From contig NZ_JAVCAP010000021.1 of assembly GCF_030769565.1 (NCBI RefSeq), positions 146,382-210,381 on the forward strand: a stretch of 64,000 nt of DNA, read 5' to 3'. This document shows, piece after piece, positions 54,882 to 63,901 of this stretch. The position numbers were made by a program, and so were the translations under genes. Each line of letters begins with the position of its first letter. Within the stretch, counting starts at the first letter, position 1. This DNA comes from Methylophilus aquaticus. Its GTDB lineage: Bacteria > Pseudomonadota > Gammaproteobacteria > Burkholderiales > Methylophilaceae. The notes beneath the pieces are model-generated. The model was not told the origin of the DNA. It searched no databases and saw nothing but the letters and a program-made list of their open reading frames with translations.

Positions 54882-55062
54882 GGTTTTATCCAAAACCGGT
54901 ATTTAAAAGGGAATCTGGTGCGTGCATCCTCTCAAGGGTCATCAAGCCAGAGCTGCCCCCGCAACTGTGATCAGCGAGTTGCTGGCGACTGCACAAGCCA
55001 CTGAAGAAATTCGGGAAGGCGAACGCCAGTGATCATGACCTGAAAGCCAGGAGACCTACCGT
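54882..55062 (+). promoter_or_regulatory. Cobalamin (B12) riboswitch upstream of nrdA
   Basis: ACGGTA (54882-54887) pairs with TACCGT (55057-55062) to close the element. Inside stand the conserved parts in order: AAAAGGGAA-x3-GGTG (from 54905), the B12-box core AGCTGCCCCCGCAACTGT (54951-54968), GCCACTG (54997-55003), GGGAAGGC (55013-55020) and GCCAGGAGACC (55046-55056). A run of six T (55065-55070) follows at once. A further hairpin CTTCGCCAC/GTGGTGAAG (55142-55163) lies before nrdA. Adenosylcobalamin should shut off the class Ia ribonucleotide reductase genes. Confidence 0.95.
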
Positions 55063-55245
55063 GCTTTTTTCTTGTTAACGTTTGAGGCGGGGTGTCCTCG
55101 GCAGATGCATTTTTCAAGACGCTATGGATTGACGTCCTGGGCTTCGCCACCATTGTGGTGAAGAGTGGCCGGATGTGCTGGCATTGCCTTGAGTGAATAT
55201 GCTTTGCCCACGATGCAGAACCGCTTCCAGTACTGGGAGACACTC

Positions 55246-57525
55246 ATGTCACAATACGAATCCATGCAGGCCACGAAAAGAGATGGCCGCAAGGAACCCA
55301 TCAATCTTGATAAAATCCATCGCGTGATTGATTGGGCATCACAAGGCCTCAATAATGTGTCCGTCTCCCAGGTGGAGTTGCGTTCGCACATCCAGTTTTA
55401 CGATGGCATCCGCACCGATGCTATCCATGAAACCATCATCAAATCTGCTGCTGACCTGATTTCTGAAGAAACCCCGGATTACCAGTATCTGGCGGCACGT
55501 CTGTCTATTTTTCACCTGCGCAAAATCGCGTATGGCCAGTTTGAGCCACCGCATCTGTTTGACCATGTCACTGGCCTGACTGAACTCGGTAAATATGACC
55601 AGCACCTGCTGCGTGATTACACACGTGAAGAATTCGATGTATTGAATGGCTATATTGATCACTGGCGCGATATGAACTTCTCATACGCGGCGGTCAAGCA
55701 GCTTGAGGGTAAATACCTGGTACAAAACCGCGTCACCAAAAAAATCTACGAGAGCCCGCAGTTTTTGTACATTCTGGTGGCCATGAGCCTGTTTGCCAAC
55801 TATAAAGGCCAGGCGCGCCTCGATTACATCAAGCGTTTTTACGATGCGGTGTCTACCTTCAAGATCTCGCTGCCAACGCCTATCATGGCGGGTGTGCGTA
55901 CGCCGACGCGCCAGTTCAGCTCCTGCGTGCTGATTGAATGTGATGACAGCCTGGACAGCATCAATGCGACCACCAGCGCGATTGTGAAGTACGTCTCGCA
56001 ACGCGCCGGCATCGGCGTCAACGCCGGCCGCATCCGCGCACTGGGCAGCGAGATCCGTGGCGGCGAAGCGCAACATACCGGCTGCCTGCCGTTCTACAAA
56101 CTGTTCCAGTCTGCGGTGAAATCCTGCTCGCAGGGCGGGGTGCGCGGCGGAGCTGCCACCTTGTTCTATCCGCTGTGGCATCTGGAAGTCGAGTCATTAC
56201 TGGTGCTGAAAAACAACCGCGGTGTGGAAGAAAACCGTGTGCGCCATCTCGATTACGGCGTGCAGATCAACCGCCTGATGTATCAACGCCTGATCAAGGG
56301 CCAGAACATCACCTTGTTCTCGCCCCATGACGTGCCCGGCTTGTATGACGCCTTCTTTGCCGACCAGGATGCCTTTGAGCGCCTGTACACCCAATATGAG
56401 GCGGATGACAGCATCCGCAAACGCACGATATCTGCTGTCGATTTGTTCTCGCTCATGATGCAGGAACGGGCCGGGACTGGCCGTATTTACATTCAGAACG
56501 TGGACCACTGCAACACGCATAGCCCATTCGACCCAGCTGTCGCCCCGGTGCGCCAGTCCAACCTGTGCATGGAAATTGCGCTGCCGACCAAACCACTGAA
56601 CGACATCAACGATGCTGAAGGTGAAATTGCGCTGTGTACCTTGTCCGCCTTTAACCTGGGGGCATTGGAGTCGCTGGACGAACTCGAAGGCCTGGCCGAA
56701 CTGGTGGTGCGCGCACTGGATGCGCTGCTGGAATATCAGGATTATCCGGTGAAAGCCGCACGCAATGCCACCAACAAGCGCCGCTCACTGGGCGTTGGCG
56801 TGATCAATTATGCTTATTACCTGGCAAAAAATGGCACTAATTACACCAGTGACACTGCGCTGGGCTTGACCCACCGGACATTTGAAGCGATTCAGTATTA
56901 CCTGCTCAAAGCCTCCGTCCAGTTATCCCGCGAGTTTGGCCCATGCCAGGCGTTTAACGAAACCACTTACGCCAAAGGCATTTTGCCAATTGATAGTTAC
57001 AAAAAAGACCTCGACGCCGTGTGCAACGAACCATTGCTGCTCGACTGGGAAAGCCTGCGCGCCGAGATCCAGAAAGATGGCCTGCGTAACTCCACCCTGA
57101 CTGCGCTGATGCCTTCCGAGACTTCCAGCCAGATCGCCAACGCCACCAACGGTATCGAGCCACCGCGTGGCCTGGTGTCGGTCAAGCAGTCTAAGGATGG
57201 TATTTTGCGTCAGGTGGTGCCAGAGATTGAGCGTCTGCGTGACCAGTATCAGTTGCTGTGGAAAATGCCGAACAATGATGGCTACCTGAAGCTGGTCGGT
57301 GTGATGCAGAAGTTTGTCGATCAATCCATTTCTGCCAATACCAACTACGACCCCACCCGTTTTGAAGGGGGCCGTGTACCCATGAAGCAGTTGTTGAAGG
57401 ATTTGCTCCAAGTGTACAAGCTGGGCATCAAAACGCTCTACTATCACAACACCCGTGACGGTGCGACCGAAGGTGGAATGGAAGCAGAAGATGATGGGTG
57501 TGCGAGTGGAGCCTGCAAGATTTAA
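55246..57525 (+). CDS. nrdA: Class Ia ribonucleoside-diphosphate reductase, alpha subunit
   Basis: 759 residues from ATG 55246, which has GGGAG 7 bases upstream; the frame is open further back but that part is leader. An N-terminal ATP-cone (about 10-100, RDGRKEPINLDKI) gives dATP/ATP activity control. Catalytic cysteines C227, C441 (SNLCMEI) and C464 (ALCTLSAFNLG) correspond to C225, C439 and C462 of E. coli, and the C-terminal shuttle pair is C752/C757 in CASGACKI. It reduces ribonucleoside diphosphates to deoxyribonucleotides with the NrdB radical. A cobalamin riboswitch controls its leader. nrdB follows after 199 bases that hold a palindromic repeat. Confidence 0.97.
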   Translation: MSQYESMQATKRDGRKEPINLDKIHRVIDWASQGLNNVSVSQVELRSHIQFYDGIRTDAIHETIIKSAADLISEETPDYQYLAARLSIFHLRKIAYGQFEPPHLFDHVTGLTELGKYDQHLLRDYTREEFDVLNGYIDHWRDMNFSYAAVKQLEGKYLVQNRVTKKIYESPQFLYILVAMSLFANYKGQARLDYIKRFYDAVSTFKISLPTPIMAGVRTPTRQFSSCVLIECDDSLDSINATTSAIVKYVSQRAGIGVNAGRIRALGSEIRGGEAQHTGCLPFYKLFQSAVKSCSQGGVRGGAATLFYPLWHLEVESLLVLKNNRGVEENRVRHLDYGVQINRLMYQRLIKGQNITLFSPHDVPGLYDAFFADQDAFERLYTQYEADDSIRKRTISAVDLFSLMMQERAGTGRIYIQNVDHCNTHSPFDPAVAPVRQSNLCMEIALPTKPLNDINDAEGEIALCTLSAFNLGALESLDELEGLAELVVRALDALLEYQDYPVKAARNATNKRRSLGVGVINYAYYLAKNGTNYTSDTALGLTHRTFEAIQYYLLKASVQLSREFGPCQAFNETTYAKGILPIDSYKKDLDAVCNEPLLLDWESLRAEIQKDGLRNSTLTALMPSETSSQIANATNGIEPPRGLVSVKQSKDGILRQVVPEIERLRDQYQLLWKMPNNDGYLKLVGVMQKFVDQSISANTNYDPTRFEGGRVPMKQLLKDLLQVYKLGIKTLYYHNTRDGATEGGMEAEDDGCASGACKI

Positions 57526-57658
57526 ATAAGCATTGACTCAGTGGCTGCGCGGCGTTGTGCGGTGCGCGAAATCCTCATGTACTCTCGTGTACATTCCGGT
57601 TTCTGTGCTCCGTACGCCTTGCACTTTATCCCGCTCGCTCACTGATTTAACGCTTATT
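57525..57658. repeat. Nested palindromic repeat between nrdA and nrdB
   Basis: The outer arms AATAAGCATTGACTCAGTG (57525-57543) and CACTGATTTAACGCTTATT (57640-57658) pair at 16 of 19 positions. Inside them GGCGT (57551-57555) faces ACGCC (57614-57618), and ATGTAC (57577-57582) faces GTACAT (57589-57594). It fills almost the whole gap, beginning on the last base of the nrdA stop. The form is that of a mobile intergenic repeat (MITE, ERIC or REP-like). No second copy was noticed in this window. Confidence 0.6.
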
Positions 57659-57724
57659 GCAGTGGGGTAATCAGTACAATTTAAAAACAGTTTGAGAATT
57701 CATACTTAAACATTAGGAACACAG

Positions 57725-58858
57725 ATGGCCTACAGCATCTTTACCAAAACAGACAACGATCAAATGAAAGAACCGATGTTCTTCGGTCAGCCCGTCAATG
57801 TGGCGCGTTATGACCAGCAGAAATATCCGGTATTCGAGAAGCTGATCGAGAAACAACTCTCCTTCTTCTGGCGTCCCGAAGAAGTCGATGTGTCGCAAGA
57901 CCGTGCCGATTACCAGAACCTGCCAGAGCATGAAAAGCATATTTTCATCAGTAACCTGAAATACCAGACGCTGCTGGATTCTATTCAGGGCCGCAGCCCT
58001 AATGTGGCCTTGTTGCCACTGGTGTCGCTGCCTGAGCTGGAAACATGGATTGAGACCTGGGCGTTTTCCGAGACCATACACTCGCGTTCATACACCCACA
58101 TCATCCGCAACATCGTCAATGATCCCTCCGTCATGTTTGACGACATTGTGCGCAATGAAAACATCACCGCGCGCGCCTCGGATATCGCCCATTATTACGA
58201 TGAATTGATCCAGCAGACCATGCTGTATTCGCAACTGGGTGAGGGCAATCACGTCATCAATGGCGAAACCAAGGTGGTCAACAGGCGTGCACTCAAAAAA
58301 TTGCTGTACCGCTGCCTGATGAGTGTGAATATTCTGGAAGCGATTCGCTTTTATGTCAGTTTTGCCTGCTCATTCGCCTTTGCCGAGCGCAAGGTGATGG
58401 AAGGCAACGCCAAGATCATCCGCCTGATTGCGCGCGATGAAGCCCTGCACCTCACCGGCACCCAGCACATGCTGAATATCATGCGTTCCGGGCAGGATGA
58501 TGCCGAGTTTGCCGAGATTGCTGCCGAGCTGCACAATGAATGTTTCGAAATGTTCAAAACCGCCGCCGAGCAGGAAAAAAAATGGGCAGAGTACTTGTTT
58601 AAAGATGGCTCCATGATAGGCCTCAATAAAGATATCCTGTGCCAATATGTTGAATACATCACCAATAGCCGTATGGCGTCAGTCGGCCTGCCAGCCGCTT
58701 TCCCCAATGCCAAAAGCAACCCGATTCCATGGATCAACACCTGGCTGGCCTCCGACACCGTGCAAGTGGCGCCGCAAGAAGTAGAACTCAGTTCCTATCT
58801 GATTGGTCAGATTGATTCGGAGATGTCGGCCGACGATTTGAATGACTTTGAGTTATAA
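57725..58858 (+). CDS. nrdB: Class Ia ribonucleoside-diphosphate reductase, beta subunit
   Basis: 377 residues, the normal size. It carries the di-iron/tyrosyl radical cofactor for NrdA. Ligands are visible: D85, E116 and H119 in [12 protein letters not shown], with Y123 at the radical-tyrosine position. The second E-x-x-H set is in the [12 protein letters not shown] segment. The presence of Tyr rules out the Tyr-less class Ic type. An AGGAACACAG leader precedes the ATG. It is probably co-transcribed with nrdA through the palindromic element and followed 17 bases later by the ferredoxin gene. Confidence 0.97.
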   Translation: MAYSIFTKTDNDQMKEPMFFGQPVNVARYDQQKYPVFEKLIEKQLSFFWRPEEVDVSQDRADYQNLPEHEKHIFISNLKYQTLLDSIQGRSPNVALLPLVSLPELETWIETWAFSETIHSRSYTHIIRNIVNDPSVMFDDIVRNENITARASDIAHYYDELIQQTMLYSQLGEGNHVINGETKVVNRRALKKLLYRCLMSVNILEAIRFYVSFACSFAFAERKVMEGNAKIIRLIARDEALHLTGTQHMLNIMRSGQDDAEFAEIAAELHNECFEMFKTAAEQEKKWAEYLFKDGSMIGLNKDILCQYVEYITNSRMASVGLPAAFPNAKSNPIPWINTWLASDTVQVAPQEVELSSYLIGQIDSEMSADDLNDFEL

Positions 58859-58875
58859 CCAGATAATCTAAACCA

Positions 58876-59289
58876 GTGATCAGCATCCGCAGTCAGCACA
58901 GCCGCTTCAGTTTGCTCCCGCATGAAACCCTGCTCGAAGGTCTGGAACGTACCGGGCATGAAGTGGAGTATCAGTGCCGGGGCGGCTATTGTGGCGCATG
59001 CAGGGTGCGCATGCTCGATGGCGAGGTCGAATATCTCGAACAGCCGCTGGCCTTTATCGCCGCCGATGAAATTCTGCCGTGCTGCTGCGTGCCAAAGTCA
59101 GACATCCGCCTCGATTGCGAACTCCGCTTTGAGTTACAAAGCGCGCAGATGCAGGACGAATTATTTCCGGCGCAGCAATCACTGTTTGATGAGGCTTTGT
59201 TTGCCCCGGCGCATATGCCGGTAAAAAAAACGCCCAGAAGGCGTGTTGGCAAAACCTCTATACAGGCAAGCAATCTCTCGTTGTTTTAG
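58876..59289 (+). CDS. yfaE: [2Fe-2S] ferredoxin, YfaE-like NrdB maintenance protein, with C-terminal extension
   Basis: 137 residues from GTG 58876. The N-terminal 85 residues are a plant-type ferredoxin: C34-x4-C39-x2-C42 in CRGGYCGACR and the fourth ligand in PCCC (69-71). E. coli YfaE, of about 84 residues, feeds electrons to NrdB to rebuild its di-iron/tyrosyl cofactor; the place right after nrdB gives the same role here. The extra 50 residues (about 88-137) are polar and end KTPRRRVGKTSIQASNLSLF, with no known domain. A strong terminator follows 21 bases after the stop. Confidence 0.9.
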   Translation: MISIRSQHSRFSLLPHETLLEGLERTGHEVEYQCRGGYCGACRVRMLDGEVEYLEQPLAFIAADEILPCCCVPKSDIRLDCELRFELQSAQMQDELFPAQQSLFDEALFAPAHMPVKKTPRRRVGKTSIQASNLSLF

Positions 59290-59310
59290 AGGTTGGCAAG
59301 CGTAAATAAT

Positions 59311-59337
59311 AAAGGCGCCTCAATCAGGCGCCTTTTT
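59311..59337. terminator. Bidirectional terminator between nrd operon and small gene A
   Basis: AAAGGCGCCT pairs with AGGCGCCTTT around a 5-base loop, with T-run on the plus strand and A-run (T on minus) before it. It serves the nrd operon and the convergent small gene at 59375. Confidence 0.9.
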
Positions 59338-59374
59338 AAATCAACCAGGTTTTAAATCTTGTGTAAGCCATGCC

Positions 59375-59599
59375 TCATGCATTGCTGACCACAATCGCAT
59401 CCAGCACATCTTCAAAATTGGCACTTGCTGTTTTAGGATTTTCAACCAGTTCACAACTGATCACCTCACAACGCCGATACATCTGCCGAATTTTCTCGTC
59501 CGCTTCAAGGCGCGTTTTGCCATAAACCTGCAAATTTTTCACAATCACGCCATTGGCACTACGTATTACAAACAGATATTTTCCTGGTGCTTGTCCCAT
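59375..59599 (-). CDS. Small protein of unknown function, paralog A
   Basis: 74 residues; ATG with a GTGGAG site 9 bases upstream. A predicted beta-hairpin start (GKYLFVIRSANGVIVKNLQVYGKT) is followed by an amphipathic helix (EADEKIRQMYRRCEVISC) and a loose acidic tail. There is no membrane segment or signal. Its core shares 35 of 44 positions with the gene at 59842, and the two lie in tandem 242 bases apart, each with its own terminator. The conserved block and ribosome-binding sites argue for real genes. Function unknown. Confidence 0.7.
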   Translation of the reverse strand: MGQAPGKYLFVIRSANGVIVKNLQVYGKTRLEADEKIRQMYRRCEVISCELVENPKTASANFEDVLDAIVVSNA

Positions 59600-59791
59600 T
59601 TTAATAACTCCACCCTAAGTGTTTTTGGCTTATTTATATACTCTATGCCTAGCATTTATCATACCAATATCACTGCCTGCCATGTCAGATAAAAATATGT
59701 TTTCCAATGTAATTCAATGCTTTAGGCACTTATTTTGACAAAATGCTGACACTTTTTGCCAGTGAATATGTAGTTTCATATATTCATAAGG

Positions 59792-59816
59792 AAAAAGGCG
59801 TTTAATAAAGCGCCTT
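59792..59816 (-). terminator. Terminator after small gene B
   Basis: On the minus strand AAGGCG pairs with CGCCTT around a 10-base AT-rich loop, followed by TTTT. It lies 26 bases past the stop of the gene at 59842. Confidence 0.65.
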
Positions 59817-59841
59817 GGTATCTAGCCGTGTTGGATTGCAT

Positions 59842-60051
59842 TTAGGGGCGCACCCATTGCATTTTTAAATGTGGCACACGTGTCCTGATGTCCTGTATCG
59901 GGTTGCAACTGATGATCTCGCATCGCATATACATTTGCTGGATCTTCTTGTCAGCCTCGCTGCGTGTCTTACCGTACACCTGCAAATTTTCCACAATCAC
60001 GCCGTTAGCACTGCGTATCGTGTATAAAAACTTTCCTGGAAGATTCATCAT
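59842..60051 (-). CDS. Small protein of unknown function, paralog B
   Basis: 69 residues; two adjacent ATG codons (60051 and 60048), either could start; a GGGG purine block lies about 9 bases upstream. The core GKFLYTIRSANGVIVENLQ followed by the EADKKIQQMYMRCEIISC helix is a near copy of the 59375 gene, but the C-terminal tails are unrelated (basic here: RTRVPHLKMQWVRP). Conserved Cys pair in RCE-I-ISC. Function unknown; see the paralog. Confidence 0.7.
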   Translation of the reverse strand: MMNLPGKFLYTIRSANGVIVENLQVYGKTRSEADKKIQQMYMRCEIISCNPIQDIRTRVPHLKMQWVRP

Positions 60052-60370
60052 TCAATGTCACCCCGGTGATTATTGGTGTAAAAGCACACCATATTTATAT
60101 TCATATATCGCTACCATATCAAAGAACTTTAGGGATGTATAGGTTGTAAAGATGATTTTTTTATAGTTAATTCAACAATTTAAAGGGGTTTTTGCATAAA
60201 ACGCATCTGATCTACGTTCTAAGTGACCTAAATTTTTGCCTAACAAAAAATTCGAAAGATTTTTAATTTGTTGAAATTTGGTTATATTGATGATCAGTTA
60301 ACAAGAAATATGAATATTAATTAATTTTAAAATCAAGTTGGGTTTGTTTAATGCATTAAGGGGAGAGTCA
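60052..60370 (+). other. AT-rich intergenic region before PHP-ATPase gene
   Basis: About 319 bases, strongly AT-rich, without any credible gene on either strand. It must hold promoters for small gene B (minus) and the ATPase (plus). It marks the change from normal to AT-rich composition at the right end. Confidence 0.5.
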
Positions 60371-63300
60371 ATGTCTAAGCCAGAGTTGGGATCTACTTGG
60401 AAAAAGTGGGATTTACATGTTCATACACCTGAATCGTTTTATCACAATTATCCAGGTACAAATGATGACGCATGGGAAGCATTCATTAGTGACTTAGAGA
60501 GACTGCCCAGTGAGTTTAAAGTTATTGGTATAAATGATTATGTTTTAGTAGATGGTTATGAAAAAGTATTAAATGCTAAGAACAACCAGAATCGGTTAAA
60601 AAATATTGACTTAATTCTCCCTGTTATTGAATTAAGGTTGGATAAGTTTGGTGGAGTAATTCATGGGGACAAGGATCATCCAGGTTCAAGCTGGAGCCGA
60701 ATTAATATTCACGTGATTTTTGATCAAGTTCCCCCAGAATTTATAAGACAACAATTTCTTTCTGCAATTTCTCCTAGCTATAAGCTACTCCCTGGTTCCA
60801 ACGGCACTGGTAAATGGAATAGCGTCATATCTAGGCAAAGTATTGAAGGTCTTGGTAATGCCATTATTCAGTCAGTTCCGGAAGATAAGAGAGCTCAATA
60901 TGGCAGCGCTTTAATGGAGGGTTTTAATAATTTAAATGTGAGTGCTGATGGGCTACAGCAAGCATTAAAGAACGAAGTTCTTGCTGGGAAATATATTGTA
61001 GCAATTGGAAAGACTGAATGGGAAAATCTCAAGTGGGATGATCATACAATTGCTGAAAAGAAGACTTTAATAAATAGCGCAAATCTAGTTTTCACTGCAG
61101 CACAGTCTCCAGATGATTATATAAAAGCAAAAAAAGCGCTCGAGAAATCTACAGTTAACTCCAAACTGCTCGATTGTTCTGATGCTCATTGGTTGAGTTC
61201 AGCGGCAGATAAAGATCGCATTGGGAATTGTTTTACTTGGATTAAAGCGGATTGCACTTTCGAAGGGCTATTACAGTCCATTGAAGAGTTTGATGACAGA
61301 GTTTACGTCGGAGATAAACCTCCAAAACTTTCTTTAGTTGACTTAAATAAAACAAAATTTATAAATTCTGTTTCAGTCAAAAAGAAAGTTGGTTCCCCTT
61401 TATCTGAAAGTTGGTTTGATTTAAATATCCCATTAAATCCAGACCTCGTGGCAATTATCGGCAATAAAGGTAGCGGGAAAAGTGCTTTAGCAGACATTAT
61501 TGCTTTAATAGGCTCAACTAAGAATCACTCAAGTTTTTCATTTCTAAATCCACAACGTTTTCGAAGTCCAAAATCAAATCCTGCAAGATATTTCTCAGGA
61601 TCTCTTATATGGAGCGATGGAACGTCATCAAGTAGGGATTTAGACCAGAATCCTGATTCGAGTGATGTAGAGAGAGTTAAGTATCTTCCTCAAAGCTATT
61701 TAGAGACTTTATGCAATGAGTTAGGAGACAAAGGATCCGATACTTTTGACTCCGAACTTAGAAAAATTATTTACTCCCATGTTTCTGAAGAAGATAAGTT
61801 GGGAAAGACCTCAATGGATGAATTGCTTGATTTCAAGGTAGCAGAGATAAATCAAGCAAGACTGGATAAGAAAAAAGAGTTATCAAAAATCAATTCAGAA
61901 ATTCTTGACGTTGAAAGACGAATGGACCCTCAGTTCAAGCGTGGTTTAGAAGCTCAACGCCTTACAAAAGTATCAGAACTCGCAGCTCTCGAGGCTGCTA
62001 AGCCAGGCCCTGTTGAAGACCCAAACACTTCAGCAGAGGCACAAGAGGAGTCCCACCAAGCAGGACAAGACATACTTAGGCAAGAAGCGAAGCTTCACGA
62101 AATTGAGTCAGAGGCCGAAGAATTAAAAGATCGAAAAACATTAGCACTTAAGAAACAAGCCGTTGCTAGAAAAATAATTCAAGCATTAACCAACCAATTT
62201 AAACAACATGAGATTTTCTTAGGGGAGTTACAAGGCTTAATACAAGAGTTAGGGGAGGAGTTTTCCGCAGATGATTTTATTTCGCTAAAAATTAACCAAG
62301 AGCCTGCAAATAATCTTTTATTAGCGATGCATGATGAAATCACAAATATTGATAATAAATTGCAAGGTCAAGAAGCCGATAGTATTACTAATCGTAGGCT
62401 TGGCGTCATAGCTGAAGTAGAAAGTATTAAAAGTAAACTTGATGAACGGCAACGCTTGTATGTTGTTTATAGAGAGAGTTTGGTGGCTTGGGAGCGTCAG
62501 AAAAATGATATAACTGGATCGAAAGATAGACCCGGGACTATCCAATGGCTTGACGCTGAAATAGTTTCCTTAGGTGAGTTGCCAAATCGTCTTGCTAGTC
62601 TGAAAAGTGAGCGTGCTAATCATACCCGAGATATTCATGGTCACATTAAACAAATGGTTGATGAGTATCAGCGCTTGTATGGAGCTGTGCAAGAGTTTGT
62701 TCAGTCTGCTCAAAAGAAAGATATGCAACTGCCTCTGGAATTTCTCGTTCGGATTGAAGAAACCACCTTTCAAGACCAGTTTTTAAATCGTATCAACCGA
62801 CAAGTTAGAGGGTCATTTTCCGGTATTGAGGAGAGCGCTTTACTGTTACGTAATAAGATACATGAGTCGCAATTTGATACTGCTGAAAGTACGATGAATT
62901 TCGTAAGTATGATCGATGATATGTTACATGTTGATTATCGCGAAGGAGTTGCAGTTCGTGAAACTAAGCTTATCGATCAACTAAGGAAAGGAGGCGATCC
63001 GCAGGAGTTGTTGGATTATATTTTTGGCTTGGATTATCTTTCTCCTCGCTACTCTTTAACTTATGACGGCCAAGAAATAGGACAGTTATCTCCAGGCGAG
63101 CGTGGGTTACTATTACTCGTTTTCTATTTGCTTGTAGATAAAGAAGATATTCCAATAGTTATCGATCAACCAGAGGAAAATCTCGACAACCAAACTATCT
63201 TTAGAGTACTCGTAAAATGCATTAAGGAAGCTAAGGATAGGCGTCAAGTTATCATGGTGACGCACAATCCAAATCTAGCAGTTGTATGCGATGCTGAGCA

Positions 63301-63454
63301 AATAATTTTTGCGTCTTGCAATAAGCTCGAGGGTAAATTTGAATATGAATCTGGTGCTATTGAGCGCGAAGAAATTAAAAATAAAGTAGTAGAAATACTA
63401 GAAGGAACAGAGCCAGCATTTAAAAACAGACAATCAAAATATAGATTGCATTAA
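60371..63454 (+). CDS. PHP-domain/SMC-like ATPase (TrlF-type), putative defence protein
   Basis: 1,027 residues from ATG 60371 with a very strong GGGGAGAG site; an earlier in-frame start adds only a leader. The N-terminal PHP-type metal domain (1 to about 330) has H16 and H18 in WDLHVHTPES, H114 in NIHVIF and D271-x-H273 in CSDAHW, so the metal ligands look intact. An SMC/RecN-like ATPase follows: Walker A GNKGSGKSALAD (about 364-375), a long coiled coil (about 490-800), ABC signature LSPGERG (about 906) and Walker B PIVIDQPEENLD (about 928-939) with a downstream VTHNPN H-loop. PHP domains act as nucleases or phosphatases, so a nucleic-acid-directed effector gated by the ATPase is inferred. 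TrlF-type proteins often lie in defence islands. Confidence 0.8.
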   Translation: MSKPELGSTWKKWDLHVHTPESFYHNYPGTNDDAWEAFISDLERLPSEFKVIGINDYVLVDGYEKVLNAKNNQNRLKNIDLILPVIELRLDKFGGVIHGDKDHPGSSWSRINIHVIFDQVPPEFIRQQFLSAISPSYKLLPGSNGTGKWNSVISRQSIEGLGNAIIQSVPEDKRAQYGSALMEGFNNLNVSADGLQQALKNEVLAGKYIVAIGKTEWENLKWDDHTIAEKKTLINSANLVFTAAQSPDDYIKAKKALEKSTVNSKLLDCSDAHWLSSAADKDRIGNCFTWIKADCTFEGLLQSIEEFDDRVYVGDKPPKLSLVDLNKTKFINSVSVKKKVGSPLSESWFDLNIPLNPDLVAIIGNKGSGKSALADIIALIGSTKNHSSFSFLNPQRFRSPKSNPARYFSGSLIWSDGTSSSRDLDQNPDSSDVERVKYLPQSYLETLCNELGDKGSDTFDSELRKIIYSHVSEEDKLGKTSMDELLDFKVAEINQARLDKKKELSKINSEILDVERRMDPQFKRGLEAQRLTKVSELAALEAAKPGPVEDPNTSAEAQEESHQAGQDILRQEAKLHEIESEAEELKDRKTLALKKQAVARKIIQALTNQFKQHEIFLGELQGLIQELGEEFSADDFISLKINQEPANNLLLAMHDEITNIDNKLQGQEADSITNRRLGVIAEVESIKSKLDERQRLYVVYRESLVAWERQKNDITGSKDRPGTIQWLDAEIVSLGELPNRLASLKSERANHTRDIHGHIKQMVDEYQRLYGAVQEFVQSAQKKDMQLPLEFLVRIEETTFQDQFLNRINRQVRGSFSGIEESALLLRNKIHESQFDTAESTMNFVSMIDDMLHVDYREGVAVRETKLIDQLRKGGDPQELLDYIFGLDYLSPRYSLTYDGQEIGQLSPGERGLLLLVFYLLVDKEDIPIVIDQPEENLDNQTIFRVLVKCIKEAKDRRQVIMVTHNPNLAVVCDAEQIIFASCNKLEGKFEYESGAIEREEIKNKVVEILEGTEPAFKNRQSKYRLH

Positions 63455-63568
63455 CAAAAAAAGAATTAATTGCTATTAGATGTAGCTCGTAAGCCCTATT
63501 TTCGAGCAGTAAGTTTTTGATAGTATCCTTTTTTGAAATTGCCACTTCTGGAGAACTAAGGGAATAGA

Positions 63569-63901
63569 ATGGTTAATGATGGTTTGTCATGGATTTTTCA
63601 ACTGATAGCAGCTGGTGGTGGCGGTGCTGTAATATCGTTTTTACTATTTCAGTATTTAGGTAAAAGTTGGCTAGATACAAAATTTGCTGAGAGACTGGCT
63701 GCTTTAAAACATCAACATAACCTAGAAGTTACTAGACTTAGAGTTGAAATTGACTCAATGCTGAATGGGGCGTTGACGATGCAGAAAAAAGAGTTCGAAT
63801 TATTGCCAATGGCATGGGGCTTGTTTGAAAAAGCTTATAGTCAGATTGAGTATGTCACATCACCATTTCAAACCTATGCTGACAGAGGTGGCCCCGTTTA
63901 G
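63569..63901 (+). pseudogene. Membrane/coiled-coil protein gene interrupted by insertion sequence
   Basis: 110 residues read before a stop, but the last five codons or so come from the inserted DNA. The N-terminus has one membrane helix (about 8-27, WIFQLIAAGGGGAVISFLLF), then a coiled coil (FAERLAALKHQHNLEVTRLR) and KKEFELLPMAWGLFEKAYSQ. This resembles small membrane-anchored proteins seen next to restriction and defence genes. The natural C-terminus is missing; it would lie beyond the insertion, outside the window. It starts 115 bases after the ATPase gene on the same strand and could be its partner. Confidence 0.6.
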
